This document shows positions 54,801-61,272 of a DNA stretch of 64,000 bases, piece by piece; the first letter of the stretch is position 1, and each line of letters starts with the position of its first letter. Origin of the DNA: Salvelinus alpinus (Eukaryota > Chordata > Actinopteri > Salmoniformes > Salmonidae); NCBI RefSeq assembly GCF_045679555.1, contig NC_092115.1, positions 34,480,728 through 34,544,727 of the forward strand. The letters are read 5' to 3'. The notes under the pieces are model-generated. The model ran no database searches. It worked only from the letters and a program-made list of their open reading frames with translations, and was not told the DNA's origin. Both the position numbers and the translations under genes were made by a program.

Positions 54801-56824
54801 TTCATTGAGAAGTCATTGAAAATAAATGCATTTTTTTCGATTATTGAATTGTAATTTTTGCTTGCTTCCTGAATTTACTGCCTTCAATTCAAATGTAGCC
54901 CAACCTTGTTGTCCATTGGCCCAGGACTGAGTGTAACAGGCAATCCATTTGATCAATGAGCACCTCAAATAACAGTTGAGGGCAGAGGAAATAATAGAAT
55001 GAATGGAATTGGAATGGCCTCTGTGATGATAACGGAACTAAGCAAAAATAAAGACGTAACAGTATCAGCAGTTTTTCTAGGATTAAAGATACTTTAAAGT
55101 GTTTAAGACATTACATTTTCCACATGTTGAATCTTTTCCTCGAAATCCTGGCTACAGCACTCATTTTTGTAGAGATGTGCCTGTCATATAGCCTTTATTC
55201 CGATATCCAATTCATCTCCAATATATTTAAGTCAGAAGAAGAAGCCTATCATATCAGATTGTAAGAAGGGGTTCAATGGAGGTAACGCTTCGCTTAATCT
55301 AGCAATAGATTATTTGTCCCAAACACAATTATAATCATTCCAAACATTGTTCACATAATCTCCAATGGGGAAATAAGTCAATAGTAAAGAATTGGCATGT
55401 CTGCTTTTCATTTGAAGTAGCCTCACATTTCTGAGGGGACACGTCTTTTGTTCCATTTGGCGACATTCTTCATCTAAATGGTAAACAGGGTTTTTATGTT
55501 GATCTTCTAAATATCTTTTGTCATTGTTAGGTTTCCTGCAAATGGGTAGAAGCATCAGAAAAAGCAGAATGTAAACGAGTCTAACAATGGGGATGGCAGA
55601 CAGACGATGAACACTGTAGAGGTTCAAGAAGTTAGACATGTGAGGTTAGAGAATGATTGAGCCCTCAGAGAGCAGTAGCTAGCTAGCTCCTGCAGTATAC
55701 TCACACACACATCCCCCCTACAGCTCCATCTGAATTGTGACAGAAATGAAAAGCGGCCTAACCTACACCAGTAAAAAGGGCCTAGTTTCTTACCAATCAG
55801 ATCACACGTCCAATATCATACACATTCCAATACCTCCACATTGATTGTGTAGGCTAATGCTAGAACTGCCCTCAAACAATAGATTGAAATAGACTTAAAT
55901 GTCACACTTTTTCCCCCAGAAAAAATACACACAATGGCCATTGTCCCTGTCCACTGCTATTGTGTCACGTCTCTGACAGTTGGCATTGTCTAATGGTGTG
56001 AAAAAATGCATGCTAGGATAGACATGACCCTCACCTTCTCATTATTTTGGTTATAGTGCGAGAGGAATTTTGCACATTCACTGTAGTTTGCCCATGTCTT
56101 GTTGTTGGTAGTGGTCAGCTCCCACGTCCCATTGTTGTCACAGCGACGATAGGCTAGTCCTGTAGAATACAACACATAGAATACAACAGAATGACAATGC
56201 ACATGTCATTTCTTTTCACCTGTAAGTACATATTGGTGTTGTATACTAGGATATACTGTGCGTGACAATTTCCCAGAATAAATGTCCATGCCCATTGATT
56301 TTTTTATTTTATTTTTTAAACATGCTGTTGGCATTTTCTAGGAAACAAAGTGAATAGTATGTTAGGAGTTTGGTAGAATGTCATCACATCAGAAATCATG
56401 TGTATTTCTTCCAGTGTAACAGCCTTGTTAGATGAAGAACTCAAGTTTTAAAAGATCACATCTTGCTGCGTCGATGTAACTATAGAAAAGTATATAAAAG
56501 CAACGCCCCATGCTGTCTTCCAGAGTAAAGCAGTTACAAGAGGTTGTTTTCAGATTTTACAATAGTGAACACCATTACCTATAATATATGCCAATTAGCA
56601 GACACTTTTATCCAAAGCGACTTAGTCATGCGTGCGTACATTTGACGTAAAACTGAAAATTAGCTCAGTGAAAGAGAACTGTTGAACTGCAGGCTACCCA
56701 GGGCCTGTCTTACCTTTATGGTTGAAGTCGTAAATGTACTCTGGACAGGCAGTGGACACCAGCTTTCCAGGAGACCCCTCAGGCCAACAAACAATGCCAT
56801 CCCACTCTGGCGAGCAGTAACCAT
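27512..56824 (-). CDS. pth1r: pth1r, parathyroid hormone / PTHrP receptor type 1 (5' exons missing)
   Basis: PTH1R is a class B G-protein-coupled receptor at the plasma membrane. It binds parathyroid hormone and PTH-related peptide, signals through Gs and Gq, and controls calcium balance and skeletal development. Eleven - strand exons with GT-AG borders and matching phases give 483 residues plus stop: the hormone-binding domain with five of the six conserved cysteines (YCSPEW, VCWPEG, ACPEYI, RRCDNN, SECAKF), seven transmembrane helices, and a long cytoplasmic tail ending in ETVM, the NHERF-type PDZ ligand of PTH1R. The tail motif [13 protein letters not shown] argues for PTH1R over PTH2R. 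Human PTH1R is 593 residues; the signal-peptide exon and first ectodomain exon (with the first Cys) were not found up to 64000. Introns are long and packed with transposons. Neighbouring tmie supports the call. Which duplicate (teleost a/b or salmonid ohnolog) cannot be told. Confidence 0.95.
27887..29685. other. pth1r intron, nothing recognised
   Basis: Intron between the last exon and the 42-bp exon. No transposon family, RNA gene or coding sequence was recognised. Confidence 0.5.
29686..29727 (-). CDS. pth1r: pth1r 42-bp exon: transmembrane helix 7 core
   Basis: Acceptor CTTCTTTTCAG and donor GTAAGG bound exactly 14 codons reading [14 protein letters not shown]. This is the TM7 segment of class B receptors (human [14 protein letters not shown], identical). 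The small 42-bp exon is a known conserved feature of this receptor family; skipping it in mammals removes part of TM7. Confidence 0.97.
30137..30278 (-). CDS. pth1r: pth1r exon: TM6, third extracellular loop, start of TM7
   Basis: Acceptor TTCCCTCCACAG and donor GTACTG bound 142 bases. After completing an Arg codon, the reading is [20 protein letters not shown] (TM6), [20 protein letters not shown] (loop 3) and MLFNSFQ. Loop 3 residues of PTH1R that contact hormone are in this segment. Confidence 0.97.
30279..31227. other. pth1r intron with foldback-type AT-rich repeat
   Basis: AT-rich. Short blocks such as GGTGACGTGAATCCAACATA (31160) recur in related form at 31818 and 32170, so the stretch from about 31000 to 32230 is one cluster of related repeats around the two hairpins annotated below. 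Confidence 0.5.
31228..31706. mobile_element. MITE with about 150-bp terminal inverted repeats
   Basis: The left arm starts GGGGTCAATTTCACGCCATA at 31228. The right arm, on the other strand, starts GGGGTCAATTTCACGCCATA at about 31706. Matching arms continue through TTTTGAATTCAAAATAAAAT and the GGACGGGTGAAATAATGGAT block (31325 against 31610) to GGTTTTTGATTTC. Only a short spacer is left. No protein is encoded. The family is not recognised by name. Confidence 0.85.
32021..32192. repeat. Near-perfect long palindrome in pth1r intron
   Basis: The left arm ATATGTTGGATTCACTTCTC (32021) continues CATCTCAACCAAAGATCAAA and on to AATAGGACTA. It pairs with the right arm that ends TTGGTTGAGATGGAGATGTG, AATCCAACATAT (32192). 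Arms are about 70 bp with a loop rich in AAATCAAATC. This is a strong cruciform-forming foldback, probably a MITE. Confidence 0.88.
32193..34746. other. pth1r intron; probable decayed transposon with internal repeats
   Basis: GGGCTCTATTTTAACAAACC at 32240 and the GGCGGTAGCGC / GGCGGTGGCGCG motifs near 32290-32370 look like the end of a dispersed fish element. Two related blocks occur near 32938 (TTTTCACAGGAGCTGGACAA, with ATCCAATATAAA) and 33808 (TTTTCACAGAAGCTGCATGC, with GTCCAATATAAA). No coding frame of note; ends not defined. Confidence 0.35.
34747..37929 (-). mobile_element. LINE with endonuclease and RT remnants
   Basis: The 3' end is at 34747 (TTTGTATTTATTAAGGATCC, the reverse complement of the tail at 14930-14995). 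On the - strand, 37285-37581 encodes an apurinic endonuclease-like segment ([16 protein letters not shown], then [26 protein letters not shown]). The segment at 35885-36097 is RT domain ([30 protein letters not shown]). The segment at 35034-35303 is the C-terminal region ([20 protein letters not shown]). Many frameshifts and stops are present. Almost full length by layout but inactive. It lies in a pth1r intron, in the same strand sense as the gene. Confidence 0.85.
37930..39508 (-). mobile_element. Tc1-type transposon (third family), decayed
   Basis: TA at 37930-37931 and 39507-39508 flanks ends CAATGCATTCGGGAAAGTAT at left and, on the other strand, CAGTGCATTCGGAAAGTATT at right, with long inverted repeats (TTCCACATTTTGTTACGTTA at 37969). 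The transposase on the - strand retains [59 protein letters not shown] and WSDET at 38678-38932, the DNA-binding region and first catalytic Asp. Stops and frameshifts elsewhere. Confidence 0.9.
39686..39780 (-). CDS. pth1r: pth1r exon: end of TM5 and third intracellular loop
   Basis: Acceptor TTTTATCAAAG and donor GTAAGA bound 95 bases reading [20 protein letters not shown], then [11 protein letters not shown] plus two bases of Arg. The RVLATKLRE segment of loop 3 is the main G-protein contact of PTH1R and is unchanged from human. Confidence 0.97.
39959..40025 (-). CDS. pth1r: pth1r exon: second extracellular loop and start of TM5
   Basis: Acceptor TATCACTTACAG and donor GTAAGT bound 67 bases. 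After one base of a split codon they read [20 protein letters not shown], then IV. The Cys of CWD is the conserved loop-2 cysteine that forms the disulfide with TM3 (Cys in IGCKLAVT). Confidence 0.97.
40584..40644 (-). CDS. pth1r: pth1r exon: TM4
   Basis: Acceptor TTGATTTGCAG and donor GTAAGT bound 61 bases reading, after a split Gly, [19 protein letters not shown] and two bases that complete a Glu with the next exon. Human has [21 protein letters not shown] at this position; the loop residue before CWD is Glu here instead of Gly. Confidence 0.95.
41233..41718 (-). repeat. 3' LTR of the 41.2 kb element
   Basis: The 486-bp LTR begins TGTAACGGCGTTCCTCTCTC and ends GGAACGTGACA on the + strand. 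It holds CTCTGATTGAGAACCATATA at about 41582 and an earlier GGTTCTCAATCAGAAGACAA (a short inverted pair), a feature shared with the solo LTR at 50922. Nearly identical to 44157-44646. Confidence 0.95.
41736..43604 (-). CDS. Proline-rich repeat protein of the LTR element
   Basis: The 622-codon frame on the - strand fills most of the interior of the LTR element. From N to C it has: degenerate long repeats with [20 protein letters not shown]; a block of about 20-residue units built on [11 protein letters not shown] (PxxPR, an SH3-ligand-like pattern); then three arrays of 9-residue units, PSVSPAPSE (about 8 copies), PPTRQDLPE (about 8) and PSACHERPE (about 10); then a hydrophobic, Leu/Ser/Tyr-rich stretch ([13 protein letters not shown]). 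It ends in EFAP beside the polypurine tract. No known domain is recognised. An upstream frame (43541-43948) carries the preceding copy of the long repeat, so a frameshift probably separates one original longer frame. Whether it is translated is unknown. Confidence 0.6.
   Translation of the reverse strand: MRAIPPPRTGGARLGIEPGVMRPAQRVWSPVRLLGPAYMAPALRMVSPVRLHSPVRVIPPPRTGRATGSIQPGKVGQAQCSREPVRLHGPVFPAPPPRPSPVPTVPTPRTRLPVRFQSPVPPPRTLPMVRVSSSVPPVPAPRTKPPVRLLSPVHTVTSPRTSPDVRALSPVPPVPVPRTRHRVRFESPVCPVPAPRTSMKVRVLSPVPPVPAPRTRSTVRLIRPEPSVSPAPSEPSVSPAPSEPSVSPAPSEPSVSPAPSEPSVSPAPSEPSVSPAPSEPSVSPAPSEPSVSPVPSEPSVCPEPLEPPVCPEPSEPIVSQEPLEPFVRQDLPEPPTRQDLPEPPTRQDLPEPPTRQDLPEPPTRQDLPEPPTRQDLPEPPARQDLPEPPDRQDLPEPPVSHERPEPSACHERPEPSACHERPEPSACHERPEPSACHERPEPSACHERPEPSACHERPEPSACHELPEPSACHELPEPSACHERPEPSVSHELPLSPKLLVIQNCPSVQSCLSVQSCPSVWSCPSILSYLFILSYLSILSYLSIPTYLTVLSYLVPELSLILVLPLNLGGVIWRVVILRRLRKLGLTMVGWGPRPEPEPPPWSDAHPDPPLDFVLVRPEFAP
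42120..42935. repeat. Three adjoining 27-bp minisatellites
   Basis: At 42135-42405 the unit is GACGGCTCTGGACGCTCATG plus GCAGGCT. At 42406-42625 it is GGCGGCTCTGGCAGATCCTG plus TCTGGTT. At 42705-42930 it is GACGGATGGCTCAGATGGCG plus CTGGGGA. All three have period 27 and share a GGCTC core, so they descend from one ancestral unit and encode 9-residue repeats in the - strand frame. Confidence 0.93.
43541..44150 (-). pseudogene. Upstream part of the LTR-element frame, frameshifted
   Basis: On the - strand, sequence following the 5' LTR reads [20 protein letters not shown], then [20 protein letters not shown] (charged, helix-prone). A shift at the C-run near 43909-43917 leads into a second frame ([20 protein letters not shown], then [20 protein letters not shown]). 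That frame overlaps the 622-codon frame out of phase near 43604. Position right after the 5' LTR suggests a gag-like place, but no gag motif is visible. Confidence 0.5.
44157..44646 (-). repeat. 5' LTR of the 41.2 kb element
   Basis: Second copy of the LTR, 490 bp, beginning TGTAACGGTGTTCCTCTCTC and ending GGAACGTGACA, followed by the duplicated target CATGG. It has one extra GAAC unit in an AACGAAC repeat compared with 41233-41718. Confidence 0.95.
44709..45737 (+). pseudogene. Tc1 transposase, one frameshift from intact
   Basis: The first frame (44709-45383) covers the N-terminal two helix-turn-helix motifs ([40 protein letters not shown]), the basic linker ([15 protein letters not shown]) and the first catalytic Asp (LWSDETKIE), up to GGGSIMLWG. 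There a missing base shifts the frame. The second frame (45480-45737) has [11 protein letters not shown] (second Asp) and [16 protein letters not shown] (catalytic Glu). Family length is about 340 residues. It acted on TA-flanked Tc1 ends; now inactive. Confidence 0.88.
46087..46240 (-). CDS. pth1r: pth1r exon: TM3 and second intracellular loop
   Basis: Acceptor TTTCCTTTAG and donor GTATGT bound 154 bases reading [40 protein letters not shown] and [12 protein letters not shown] less two bases. The EGLYLHSLI motif at the bottom of TM3 is the class B signature involved in activation. The Cys near the start pairs with CWD in loop 2. Confidence 0.97.
46241..47290. other. pth1r intron, nothing recognised
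   Basis: No repeat family or coding sequence was recognised. The frames at 46364-46592 on both strands lack motifs. Confidence 0.5.
47291..47538. mobile_element. End fragment of a Tc1-type element (fourth family)
   Basis: Begins at TA with CAGTACCAGTCAAGACTTTGG, the terminal repeat of the complete copy at 48393. It stops after AACCAGCTTCATGAGGTA at about 47538, so only one end survives. Confidence 0.85.
47973..48159 (-). CDS. pth1r: pth1r exon: first intracellular loop, TM2, first extracellular loop
   Basis: Acceptor CCACTCATCCAG and donor GTAAGT bound 187 bases. After a base completing Arg, they read [60 protein letters not shown] and [16 protein letters not shown] is the class B loop-1/TM2 signature. 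The first extracellular loop is long, as is usual in PTH1R and unlike other class B receptors. Confidence 0.97.
48393..50009 (+). mobile_element. Complete Tc1-type transposon (fourth family), inactive
   Basis: TA at 48393-48394 and 50008-50009 flanks ends CAGTACCAGTCAAACATTTG at left and, on the other strand, CAGTACCAGTCAAAAGTTTG at right. Transposase remnants on the + strand: [17 protein letters not shown], then [18 protein letters not shown] (first Asp), [13 protein letters not shown] at 49136-49453, and [20 protein letters not shown] (catalytic Glu) at 49607-49798. A repeated block TGCTAAAAGTTAATTTGTGG occurs at 48689 and 48918. Frameshifts inactivate it. Sits in a pth1r intron. Confidence 0.92.
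50010..50921. other. pth1r intron, nothing recognised
   Basis: AT-rich sequence with ATCGCAAT-type short repeats near 50800-50860 (AATCGCAATA, GAATCGCAATACAC, GAATCGCAATATAT). No gene. Confidence 0.4.
50922..51271 (+). repeat. Solo LTR related to the 41.2 kb element
   Basis: Starts TGTCACGCCCTGACCGTAGA and ends ACGGCGATCGTGACA, so it has the TG...CA form. It contains TTCTCAATCAGGGACAGCTG and TCTCTGATTGGGAATCATAC, the same short inverted pair as in the 41233 LTR, plus AATAAAG at about 51201. Flanks GTATC and ATATC agree at four of five bases as a decayed target duplication. A solo LTR arises by recombination between the two LTRs of a former element. Confidence 0.82.
51398..51544 (-). repeat. 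tRNA-derived SINE
   Basis: On the - strand: GGTGGCAGGTAGCTTAGTGG, TTAAGAGCGTTGGGCC (A-box region), and a 3' part ending GATAAGTGCGTCTGCTAAAT, GACTAAAATG. This 3' end is shared by several teleost SINEs. The B-box is decayed. Confidence 0.75.
52327..52524 (-). repeat. HpaI-type salmonid SINE
   Basis: On the - strand: GGGCGGCAGGTAGCCTAGTG, GTTAGAGCATTGGGCCAGTA, GGTTGCTGGATCGAATCCC (B-box), GCAGTTAACCCACGG (the GTTAAC that names the family), and the tail TTCTTAACTGACTTGCCTAG, TTAAATAAA. This layout matches the HpaI SINEs of salmonid fishes, good evidence for the taxonomic call. Confidence 0.88.
52866..52960 (-). CDS. pth1r: pth1r exon: stalk and TM1
   Basis: Acceptor GTCTCTCTCAACAG and donor GTGAGT bound 95 bases reading [31 protein letters not shown] and two bases of Arg. 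This is the end of the ectodomain and TM1. The upstream half, with its acceptor, is duplicated in tandem at 53001-53092. Confidence 0.97.
52909..53092. repeat. 92-bp tandem duplication covering half of the TM1 exon
   Basis: Unit 1 is 52909-53000 and unit 2 is 53001 to about 53092, offset exactly 92. Each contains the first 52 coding bases of the TM1 exon (on the - strand), the AACAG acceptor with CTCTCTC tract and about 40 bp of intron. Matching landmarks are GAGTAGCCCAYTGTGTAGAT and CTTCCTGTTGAGAGAGACAA. Confidence 0.92.
53001..53052 (-). CDS. Duplicate half-exon of pth1r (possible alternative exon)
   Basis: The copy reads [17 protein letters not shown] plus one base past the next Leu codon, against [17 protein letters not shown] in the true exon. 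There are six base differences: three silent, three conservative (Asp to Glu, Val to Met, Ile to Val), no stop. It keeps the acceptor (TCTCTCAACAG). At its other end the junction creates GTCTCTC|GTAATATT, a possible but weak donor. At 52 bases, inclusion next to the normal exon would shift the frame. Probably not used, but not visibly broken. Confidence 0.3.
53461..53556. repeat. 36-bp minisatellite, 2.7 copies
   Basis: The unit CATGGTGTGCGACCATTCCA plus AGGTCTAAGGTCATTT is repeated with identical sequence twice and partly a third time. It lies in a pth1r intron. Confidence 0.93.
53833..53980. mobile_element. Short foldback element (about 150 bp)
   Basis: The left end CCTGGATTCAAATAGGATTG and the right end, read on the other strand, CCTGGATTCAAACAGTATTT are inverted repeats. 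The sequence between them (TGCACTTGATTGAGCTTGCC, GGCACTCCAGGCAGGACTCA) is a known dispersed fish MITE type. No coding. Confidence 0.7.
54714..54903. mobile_element. MITE with about 37-bp inverted ends
   Basis: Left end GGGCTCAATTCGAATTGAAG, GCAGTCAATTCAGGAAG. Right end on the other strand GGGCTACATTTGAATTGAAG, GCAGTAAATTCAGGAAG. Flanks TTGGGCT and AGCCCAA extend the symmetry. No coding. It lies in a pth1r intron. Confidence 0.8.
55310..55639 (-). other. 109-codon intronic open frame, unassigned
   Basis: On the same strand as pth1r, within the intron between 52960 and 56035, a frame from ATG reads [20 protein letters not shown], followed by a hydrophobic run [14 protein letters not shown] and a polar tail with [17 protein letters not shown]. 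The pattern resembles a signal anchor followed by a small domain with Cys residues. No family is recognised, and codon composition is not clearly different from the intron, so chance is likely. Confidence 0.15.
56035..56159 (-). CDS. pth1r: pth1r exon: second part of the hormone-binding domain
   Basis: Acceptor GTATTCTACAG and donor GTGAGG bound 125 bases. After completing a Gly codon, they read [40 protein letters not shown] and K. RRCDxNGx[10 protein letters not shown] and the two Cys residues match the PTH1R ectodomain. The potential N-glycosylation sites NGT and NYS are the conserved ones. Confidence 0.97.
56714..56824 (-). CDS. pth1r: pth1r exon: first recognised part of hormone-binding domain
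   Basis: Acceptor CTATTCCTGCAG and donor GTAAGA bound 111 bases. With a split Asp or similar codon first, they read [36 protein letters not shown] plus one base of Gly. The [25 protein letters not shown] layout is the PTH receptor ectodomain core. The exon upstream with the first conserved Cys was not found. The fish gene appears to go directly to this exon with no sign of the mammalian E2-type insert in the visible part. Confidence 0.96.
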
Positions 56825-57108
56825 CTGCAGGAATAGAGCCAAAGCAGTAGTGACATTTAAGCCTAGTGACGTTGACTGTTCACTGCCTTGGCTCCAACAT
56901 TACGTCGCCTTAGGCTTCGTTATATTCCAAGACACCAATGAGTAGCTGTTTTTAGATTGTGTTGTCCCCTGAAAAGGATACACAAATGAACTTTAACCTA
57001 ATGTCATGATCATAAATAGCACGTAGAGAAAGATGGCCCCAGTAGCCTGTTAATTGGTGGGTAAGTAGGAAATGGATATAATGTCCCTTGTTCACAACAC
57101 CAGTCATC

Positions 57109-57790
57109 TACAGTGATCCCTCGCCACTTCGCGGTTCACTTATCGCGGATTCGCTATTTCGCGGATTTTCATAATGCATTTTTTATTTTTTTTTGGTGCA
57201 TTGTGCTCTGCATTCTGATTCGCTAAAAACTCACTCCCGCTTCTTGTATCAAAACATGCTACGAATTGTGCTATCATTTTGTCGTCTCGTGCAGTTATGT
57301 GTACGTACATAAAACAGCTTGGCAAATTTACATTAAGTTGGCCAGGAAGGAAGGAAGGACTAACGCTTGGTCGCTTAGCAACCATGGTGCGAATGGCCAC
57401 TGAACTTAAGCGAGTAGCTGAGGAATGGGACCCTTTGATGAGCCGTTCATTACAGTTCTCCAACGTAATCGATGGTGGCATGTCGGTGTACAAGGATCTT
57501 TTTGCAAAGAAGAAAAAAGAGCGACAACAGCTGCCTATCACTATGCTCTTCTCCCGAACAAACACACCTGCACCGCGGGCTTCAGAAGAAGAGAACACTG
57601 CAGAGCGCAGTCAGGATGCAGCGGCCCAGTCTGAAGAGCAGTGAAACGGCCTACACGTGAGTCACTGTATTTGTATACATGTAATAGTTGCTAATTGTAA
57701 AAAAAAAAAGAAGTTTTCTATTTCGCGGATTTCACTTATCGCGGGTCATTTTCGGAACGTAACCCCCGCGATAAACGAGGGATTACTGTA
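57109..57790 (+). mobile_element. Tigger/pogo-type transposon, internally deleted
   Basis: TA at both ends (57109-57110, 57789-57790) flanks CpG-rich inverted repeats: CAGTGATCCCTCGCCACTTC at left and, on the other strand, CAGTAATCCCTCGTTTATCG at right, with TATTTCGCGGATTTTC inside each. A frame at 57279-57644 keeps the C-terminal region of a Tigger-like transposase (MVRMATELKRVAEEWDPLMS, RSLQFSNVIDGGMSVYKDLF). The DDE catalytic core is missing. The CpGs are little decayed, which suggests a rather recent copy. Confidence 0.88.
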
Positions 57791-59987
57791 TAGCAGTGAT
57801 GTCTTCTGTCTGCTGGATATGTTTGATCATCCAGAGAAGATTTGTGGCTGCTGCTCTCCATCAAAACTACAATTAATGCTAAACAAACAAGCATATAATT
57901 CCCAAAATAGCTCAATGTCAACATTTTCAAGCAAATTTGTGTCATACTTCAATGTTTTTATTGTACTTTGTTTTGGCATGAATCTACTTCCACTGTTTAC
58001 GTCCACCTCACAAGAAAGACATGCTTGTTACTCTATGTTGCTTCCGCCGCATGAAAAGGAGACTTGCAATGTTGCAGTCAGGAAATAACTGAGTAGGCCT
58101 ATGCAGGCATGTTTCTAATGATCCATAGGAGGGGCATAGGCCTAAATGCACTATTTATTGAATGTTTATGATCTTACCGCAGCACTCACACACTTCAACA
58201 TAAAGCGTATCTCTTCTGTTAAAGTGGTTTCAATATGGATCTTATTTGTGGAAATACCATGCAAAATCAAGAAAACAACAGCGACAATGGTGCAGGGTTC
58301 TGGATCCCTTGGGAAAAAACAAAGATACTATGGTACACCACTGAGACAGTCTAGTTCACCACAGTGGAAGAGCAGAGTCAAGCAGTTAGCAGTTCTGCTA
58401 ACCTCTCTTATTTCCACCCTCTTGTAAAATCTTTCTTCCTCACCCCCTGGGTATGCGTACAGCGCGGTAAAGTTTTTGTTTGTATACTTTAAGCAAGTTT
58501 GCAAAAAATGCCTTTGACTCGCAAGGAATTATTGCTTTGGCAAACAGAACAAACCGTAGATAGATGTCAAGCAACCTTGTGTTCATTGATACATAGGGGC
58601 AGCAGTAGCATTTTAGAACAAAATTATTCTTAATTGTTAGCTATACCAAATGGTGCAGAAACCTTAGCCTTCCGACAGTGGGAATGTAGTACCCTCTCCC
58701 CACAGATCCCTGGCAGAAGCCACTTTCTGGCTACGCTTTCATTTTCTATTATTGAAAACATCTTCCCCACACTCACCACTAATAACTAGATAAGGATAAA
58801 ACAAAAACGGTTTTCTCTTTGCTATGAAATGTATTACTTTCTCATTCATGTAATCAATGTTACAAAGAGGCTATGACGACATTATTTTTTATGTGCCTTC
58901 AAAATCGCCCGTCATTCGGATATCATAGTTAGAGAGCACACTTCATATTTTTTCAACTGGTTTTGGATTGAGAGAGAAGCCTAAGATGCTTCAGGTTTTT
59001 CTATATCAATGATCACATGTCCTGGGAGTGAAATCGGTCTTAGGTTTAAGTTTTTTTCACTGAACTTTTATAACCCATCGGACCACGTACCAACAGGCTC
59101 AAATTAAACACAGAACACACACATATATAATTTCCTATAAATTCCATGACCATGATTTAAATATAAATGTGACTATGGGGGAGTGGTGGACTTTGGTATT
59201 GGTGATGTAATTGAGGTTTATAATAACGCTTTCTTTTCCCTCCAGTCATTTGATTCAAGTCTTGCAGATGTCAAAACATATCGCAGTAGAGTTTTGATAG
59301 TTGCAAGCTTTTACACCAAGACCACACGTTTGAATGCTGAGCTATTTTCACACACTGCAAGGTCTGGGGTCTTGAGCCCACATCCCTCCACTGACCTAAC
59401 CAGGCAAACCTCAGTGTCTCCCTCAATGAAAACGTTGTCTCAGGGAAGTAATGGAGAACTCATGTGTATTTAAGGCACAAATGAGAAATAATAACAAATA
59501 GATGGGACTTCACAGTGAAACACTGCAACACTAAACAAGACCCTGGCCTTGGGCTGAGGTTGGCCCACCACCCTACCAGCCACCACTTTCAAAATAGTTA
59601 GAATAGAAAGATCAGTTCATTACTATTTGCTAATTTTACAACCACACGGTGCAAACCATTTGAAACAGTCATCCCTCAACAGTTCTAATAATAGTTTGGC
59701 TAACCACAAGTTTACAGTGGCACATAACACCAAGGGGTGCTCACATAAGACATGGTCAAGGCAAATCTGGAAGAAAAGCCAAACGCCTCAAAAATGTATT
59801 CAGTTGCTATTCTTTGAGTTTGAGTCAGCATGCAAGGTTTTTCCACAATAGAGGAGACCAAAATGAGCTTTAGCCTATTCCAAATAAAGGGCACACTTTT
59901 CTTAGCCAATGTTGTCAACATTACAAAAATAAAAACTATTCATAAAACATAATGGCCAGTTAACAGCAAAAGTTTCCACCATATTTT
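57791..59987. other. Upstream flank or 5' intron of pth1r; no exon recognised
   Basis: Searched on the - strand for the first ectodomain exon (pattern with acidic residues, EEQI-like and a Cys). Not found. A microexon-like segment at about 58176-58211 was considered and rejected. The + frame at 59183-59473 has no recognisable motif. Otherwise AT-rich and featureless. Confidence 0.4.
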
Positions 59988-60265
59988 TGTCACGTATACT
60001 CCCTCTCTGGCCTCTAGGTCACCAGACTGCTGATTATTACACGCACCTGTCACCCTCGTCATGTGCACCAGCACTTATTGACACTCACCTGGACTCCATC
60101 ACCTCCTTGATTACCTGCCCTATTTATGTCACTCCCTTTGGTTCCTTCCCTAGGTGTTATTGTTTCTGTATCTAGCTGTTAGTGTTTCTTTTTTTGTTCA
60201 ACTTTGTTTATTTATTAAATGTATTCAGTCCCTGAACTTCCTGACTCTCAGCGTACATCGTTACA
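59988..60265 (+). repeat. Solo LTR
   Basis: Begins TGTCACGTATACTCCCTCTC and ends GCGTACATCGTTACA (TG...CA). It contains a TATTTAT box region near 60120 and ATTAAAT near 60214. Flanks ATTTT and AATTT agree at four of five bases, consistent with an old 5-bp target duplication. No internal region remains. Confidence 0.72.
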
Positions 60266-60565
60266 AATTTCTACAGGGTCATCATGAGACTAACTACAAC
60301 ATAGGCTATACTGTACAGAACATAATGATGTCAAAGTATTTGCCACTTAATAAACAATGTGCACATTAGGTTGAAATGAAGTTCAAATGAAAATGCTCAA
60401 ATTATAAAGTAAAAAGAATACTGAATTAACCAAGCACACCAAATAAGGTATTGAAAGCTTTTTCAGGCAAAAAGTACACCAGAGCTTTCCCTCTCTCTTT
60501 GAGAGGTAGGTAATATGCATACCAACATTTCAGCTTCAGCTGAGCTATGATTGTGAAGACGTGTG

Positions 60566-61016
60566 TGTCACGCCCTGATCTGTTTCACCTGTCCTTGTGA
60601 TTGTCTCCACCACCTCCAGGTGTCACTTATTTTTCCCCAGTGTATTTATCCCTGTGTTTCCAGTCTCTCTGTGCCAGTTTGTCTTGCATGTTTCCAAGTC
60701 AACCAGCAATTTTCCCGTTCTCTTGCTTTTTGCATTCGCCTTTTTTTTCTAGTCCTCCCGGTTTTGACCCTTGCCTGTTTCTGGACTTTGTACCCGCCTG
60801 CCTGACCATTCTGCCTGCCTTGACCACGAGCCTGTCTGCCACTCTGTACCTCCTGGACTCTGATCTGGTTTTGACCTTTTTGCCTGTCCACGACCATTCT
60901 CTTGCCTCCCCTTTAGATTAATAAACATTTGTAGGACTCCAACCATCTGCCTCCTGTGGTTGCATTTGGGTCTCGCCTTGATAGTGTGCAACCTTTCAAA
61001 AAGGGGTCAGGTTACA
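60566..61016 (+). repeat. Solo LTR-like element
   Basis: Begins TGTCACGCCCTGATCTGTTT and ends AAGGGGTCAGGTTACA (TG...CA). It has TATTTATCCCTG near 60644 and AATAAACATTTG at 60920 as LTR-style signals. The flanks do not match each other, so the boundaries or history are less certain. Confidence 0.6.
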
Positions 61017-61272
61017 GCCAACAGCCTAAGTCAATTCTACTACTCTCTGACAGCGTCACCAGGTATACAGGTTAAGTAGTCATCTCTGATGCACCCACCG
61101 TGGTTCAATGTAATTTCATTGAAATGATGTGGGAAAACAATGATTGTTTGATGTTAAAATATTTGGGCTGATGTGATAAATAAGAAGCATTACTACCATA
61201 TATGGGTACACTAATTTATAAGGGCAGGCTGAGCCGAGGACCTCATTTCAAGATGGCTGCTACCTACCTTCC

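Noticed and set aside
57657..58088. 143-codon + strand frame
   Set aside because: It starts inside the Tigger terminal repeat, runs through A-rich sequence, has no motif and no neighbour that would support it.
58176..58211. Micro-exon of pth1r (acceptor TTTAACAG, donor GTAAGA on the - strand)
   Set aside because: In the phase needed to join 56824 it reads RDTLYVEVCECC, which does not resemble the PTH receptor N-terminal segment. Splice-like signals alone are not enough.
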